A stretch of DNA of 7,267 bases from an uncultured Hymenobacter sp. (GTDB lineage Bacteria; Bacteroidota; Bacteroidia; Cytophagales; Hymenobacteraceae): the NCBI GenBank assembly GCA_937871705.1, contig CALMOO010000387.1:1-7267 (forward strand), written 5' to 3'. Shown here in pieces: positions 6,801 to 7,267 of the stretch. A model generated the notes under the pieces. The model saw only the letters and a list, made by a program, of their open reading frames with translations. It searched no databases and was not told the origin of the DNA. Each line of letters opens with the position of its first letter. Within the stretch, counting starts at the first letter, position 1. A program made the translations under genes and the position numbers.

Positions 6801-7267
6801 ATACCTACCGGGTTGTGAAAACCGGCCTGGTGTGCCTACCCCCCGTGCCCAAGTTCACGGCGGCTCCCGTTTGCGCGGGCACACCCACCGCCTTCGCCGA
6901 CGCCTCGACCACGGTAGAAGCCAACGCCACCTACGCCTGGGACGTGGATAGCGACGGCAAAGTGGACTTCACGACCAAGGGTAACATTTCGTACACGTAT
7001 CCCGCCGCGGGCACCTACACGGCTACGCTCACCATCACGCAGGGCGCCTGCTCCGACGTGTATTCCCAGCCTGTGGTCGTGCGCGCCTTGCCCACCGCAG
7101 CTTTGAGCGGCACGCCCACAATTTGCGCCGGCAGCAGCGCCACGCTCAGCGTGCGCCTGACGGGCGTAGCGCCCTGGACGGTTAGCTACTCAGCCGATGG
7201 TGGCAAGACGGCCACGACCCTCACCGTGGCGGCGGCCGATGTTTCGACCGAGGGCATCTACGCGCCT
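3743..7267 (+). CDS. Large exported multi-domain surface protein, probable T9SS cargo (3' end outside window)
   Basis: The frame is open for 1175 codons to the window end. The ATG at 3743 is followed by a long basic N-region, a hydrophobic stretch (LLALVIWGALPL) and a signal-peptidase site after AQA (37-39). Modules, with approximate residues: 42-250, jelly-roll-like, from ENFDGLG to GLDNLTI; 259-367, a beta domain frequent in T9SS cargo (FCLTSTTG to DNGQNLTV); 370-465, Ig-like; 473-580, a beta-sandwich resembling ASH/choice-of-anchor repeats (FTVSGTNLSG, VTGTGF); 584-680, fibronectin-III-like (GVVWS, RAYATN, FTT); 684-805, another FnIII-like domain (TYTFAVFDYN); 811-1028, LamG-like jelly roll (EENF to VDGIRVG); 1036-1114, PKD domain (WDVDSDGKVDF); 1116 onward, Ig-like start (ICAGSSATL). 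The role is probably adhesion, glycan binding or scaffolding for an off-window catalytic domain. A C-terminal T9SS sorting domain is expected but unseen. No Shine-Dalgarno is evident. It may be cotranscribed with the nuclease. Confidence 0.85.
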   Translation, partial: MSFTFNLLGQARRSSQLTSRLSRLLALVIWGALPLAAQAQLALPSADPVTENFDGLGKATLATLPTGFKLATGSKVSYSAASTTPTTPRVGGTTGTGALNSSSGGGDYNFANGVAATAPDRALGFLSSSTAPAPRHILLQVQNTTGSTVSDLTVAFDVEKYRNGTNPYDWQFYTSLNGTDWTMSTDGSQSLPADADNAVVNPTTTISKSVKLSNLNLAPAAFYYLRWSYVGVVANTYGQGLGLDNLTITPSLAGGTTPTPALTITTGSASATSFCLTSTTGSPTFTVAFTSSGTFTGTFKAQLSDAAGVFPTNSTDNVIGRGAVSPITATLPAGTPSGSGYHIRVLNDAPLTYGADNGQNLTVIQSPDNNTVTVSPATSQTLLTTETGATLTATATSPSTFAWYYGPTANGPFTTAIAGATAATYTVKGADFGAAGTYYLAAQATTTTACGAITGLSAPITVTVSAPPVVVTPALTASLTTVPDFGSVASGAASASKSFTVSGTNLSGVVTVTPAAGFEIRTGAQAFACCAIELTPVGGTVSATIDVRFVPTAAQAYAAAIALSSPGVSALSVSVTGTGFAPVYPATTSTAAVTALTPTGATTGGSVDADGGSAVTARGVVWSKLATPTLAASKTVDGAGTGAFTSTLAGLLPGTTYFVRAYATNAAGTAYGEEFSFTTVAIPLAAEPTTQSTLTASAVTSTSLQLNLAGGNGTKHLILAHLTSAVDAAPVDATTYTADAAFGAGTLLGTGNYVVYAGTGSSVTVTGLRANSTYTFAVFDYNDNDTPYAENYLTTAPGTLTQATPNAPAALLLEENFAYPSGAALSANNWTAHSGAGTNAISVTASGLSYPGYGASGIGNAAAVTANGEDVSRTFAPVAPHTPVYVSYLVNVASATATGDYYFHLGPTPLSSNFRSRVFVRKSTTTNKVQFGISGSGTASYSTTDYDLNTTYLLVVKYTFDETGNLSQLFVNPTGDAEPTTADASSAEAGSTSPANIGTVALRQGGSSPNLVVDGIRVGNTYRVVKTGLVCLPPVPKFTAAPVCAGTPTAFADASTTVEANATYAWDVDSDGKVDFTTKGNISYTYPAAGTYTATLTITQGACSDVYSQPVVVRALPTAALSGTPTICAGSSATLSVRLTGVAPWTVSYSADGGKTATTLTVAAADVSTEGIYAP
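6173..6826 (+). other. LamG-like jelly-roll domain segment of the large surface protein
   Basis: Residues 811-1028 run from LLLEENF through NNWTAHSGAG, GEDVSRTF, DYYFHLGP and RVFVRKS to VDGIRVG. This succession recurs in Bacteroidota extracellular proteins as a concanavalin-A/LamG-like beta-sandwich, often thought to bind glycans. It sits between a fibronectin-III-like module and a PKD module. The ligand is unknown. Confidence 0.6.
6848..7084 (+). other. PKD domain segment with acidic Ca-loop-like motif
   Basis: Residues 1036-1114 show the PKD pattern: PKFTAAP start, FADAST, central Trp1066, then YTYPAAGTYTATLTI and a final VVVR strand. The central WDVDSDGKVDF holds Asp1067, Asp1069, Asp1071 and Asp1075, spaced like a DxDxDG calcium loop, as in many PKD domains. 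Confidence 0.75.

Noticed and set aside
1..7267. CRISPR arrays, tRNA or rRNA genes, transposases, toxin-antitoxin or phage-defence genes
   Set aside because: I looked on both strands and found no regularly spaced repeats, RNA-gene signatures or recognisable domains of these kinds. The DRGH nuclease has an export signal, which fits an extracellular enzyme rather than an intracellular defence effector.

Overview
The window looks like a chromosomal segment of a GC-rich member of the Bacteroidota, most likely Hymenobacter or a close Cytophagales relative. Three observations support this: the three genes whose ends can be judged have no clear Shine-Dalgarno sequence; several upstream regions carry near-matches to the Bacteroidota -7 promoter box (TAnnTTTG); and the last gene is a mosaic of surface-protein modules typical of type IX secretion system (T9SS) cargo in this phylum. 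Taxonomy is inferred from style and remembered family resemblance, not from a search.

Layout. (1) Bases 1-335, minus strand: the N-terminal 111 residues of a probable AraC-type regulator whose C-terminal helix-turn-helix part lies outside the window. (2) Bases 336-452: a 117-bp divergent promoter region with a TTTGCA box facing each way. (3) Bases 453-2069, plus strand: a complete 538-residue class A FAD-dependent aromatic-ring monooxygenase. (4) Bases 2070-2342: an AT-rich spacer holding a probable terminator, then the promoter and leader of the next gene. (5) Bases 2343-3683, plus strand: an exported DNA/RNA non-specific endonuclease with the DRGH active site behind an N-terminal beta-sandwich-like domain. 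(6) Bases 3684-3742: a short gap with a weak hairpin and pyrimidine tract. (7) Bases 3743-7267 and beyond, plus strand: the first 1175 residues of a very large exported multi-domain protein, open at the window end.

How the genes may work together. The regulator and monooxygenase form a classic divergent pair, in which the AraC-like protein plausibly senses an aromatic compound or antibiotic and controls the flavoenzyme. The nuclease and the large surface protein are codirectional and only 59 bp apart, so they may share transcription and an extracellular role such as DNA scavenging or biofilm matrix handling; that link is inference. There is no CRISPR array, tRNA, rRNA, transposase or phage gene, and I see no clear evidence of a wholly new system. 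The points most worth a second look are the altered flavin-site motif of the monooxygenase, the mirrored promoter boxes, and the composite architecture of the two exported proteins.
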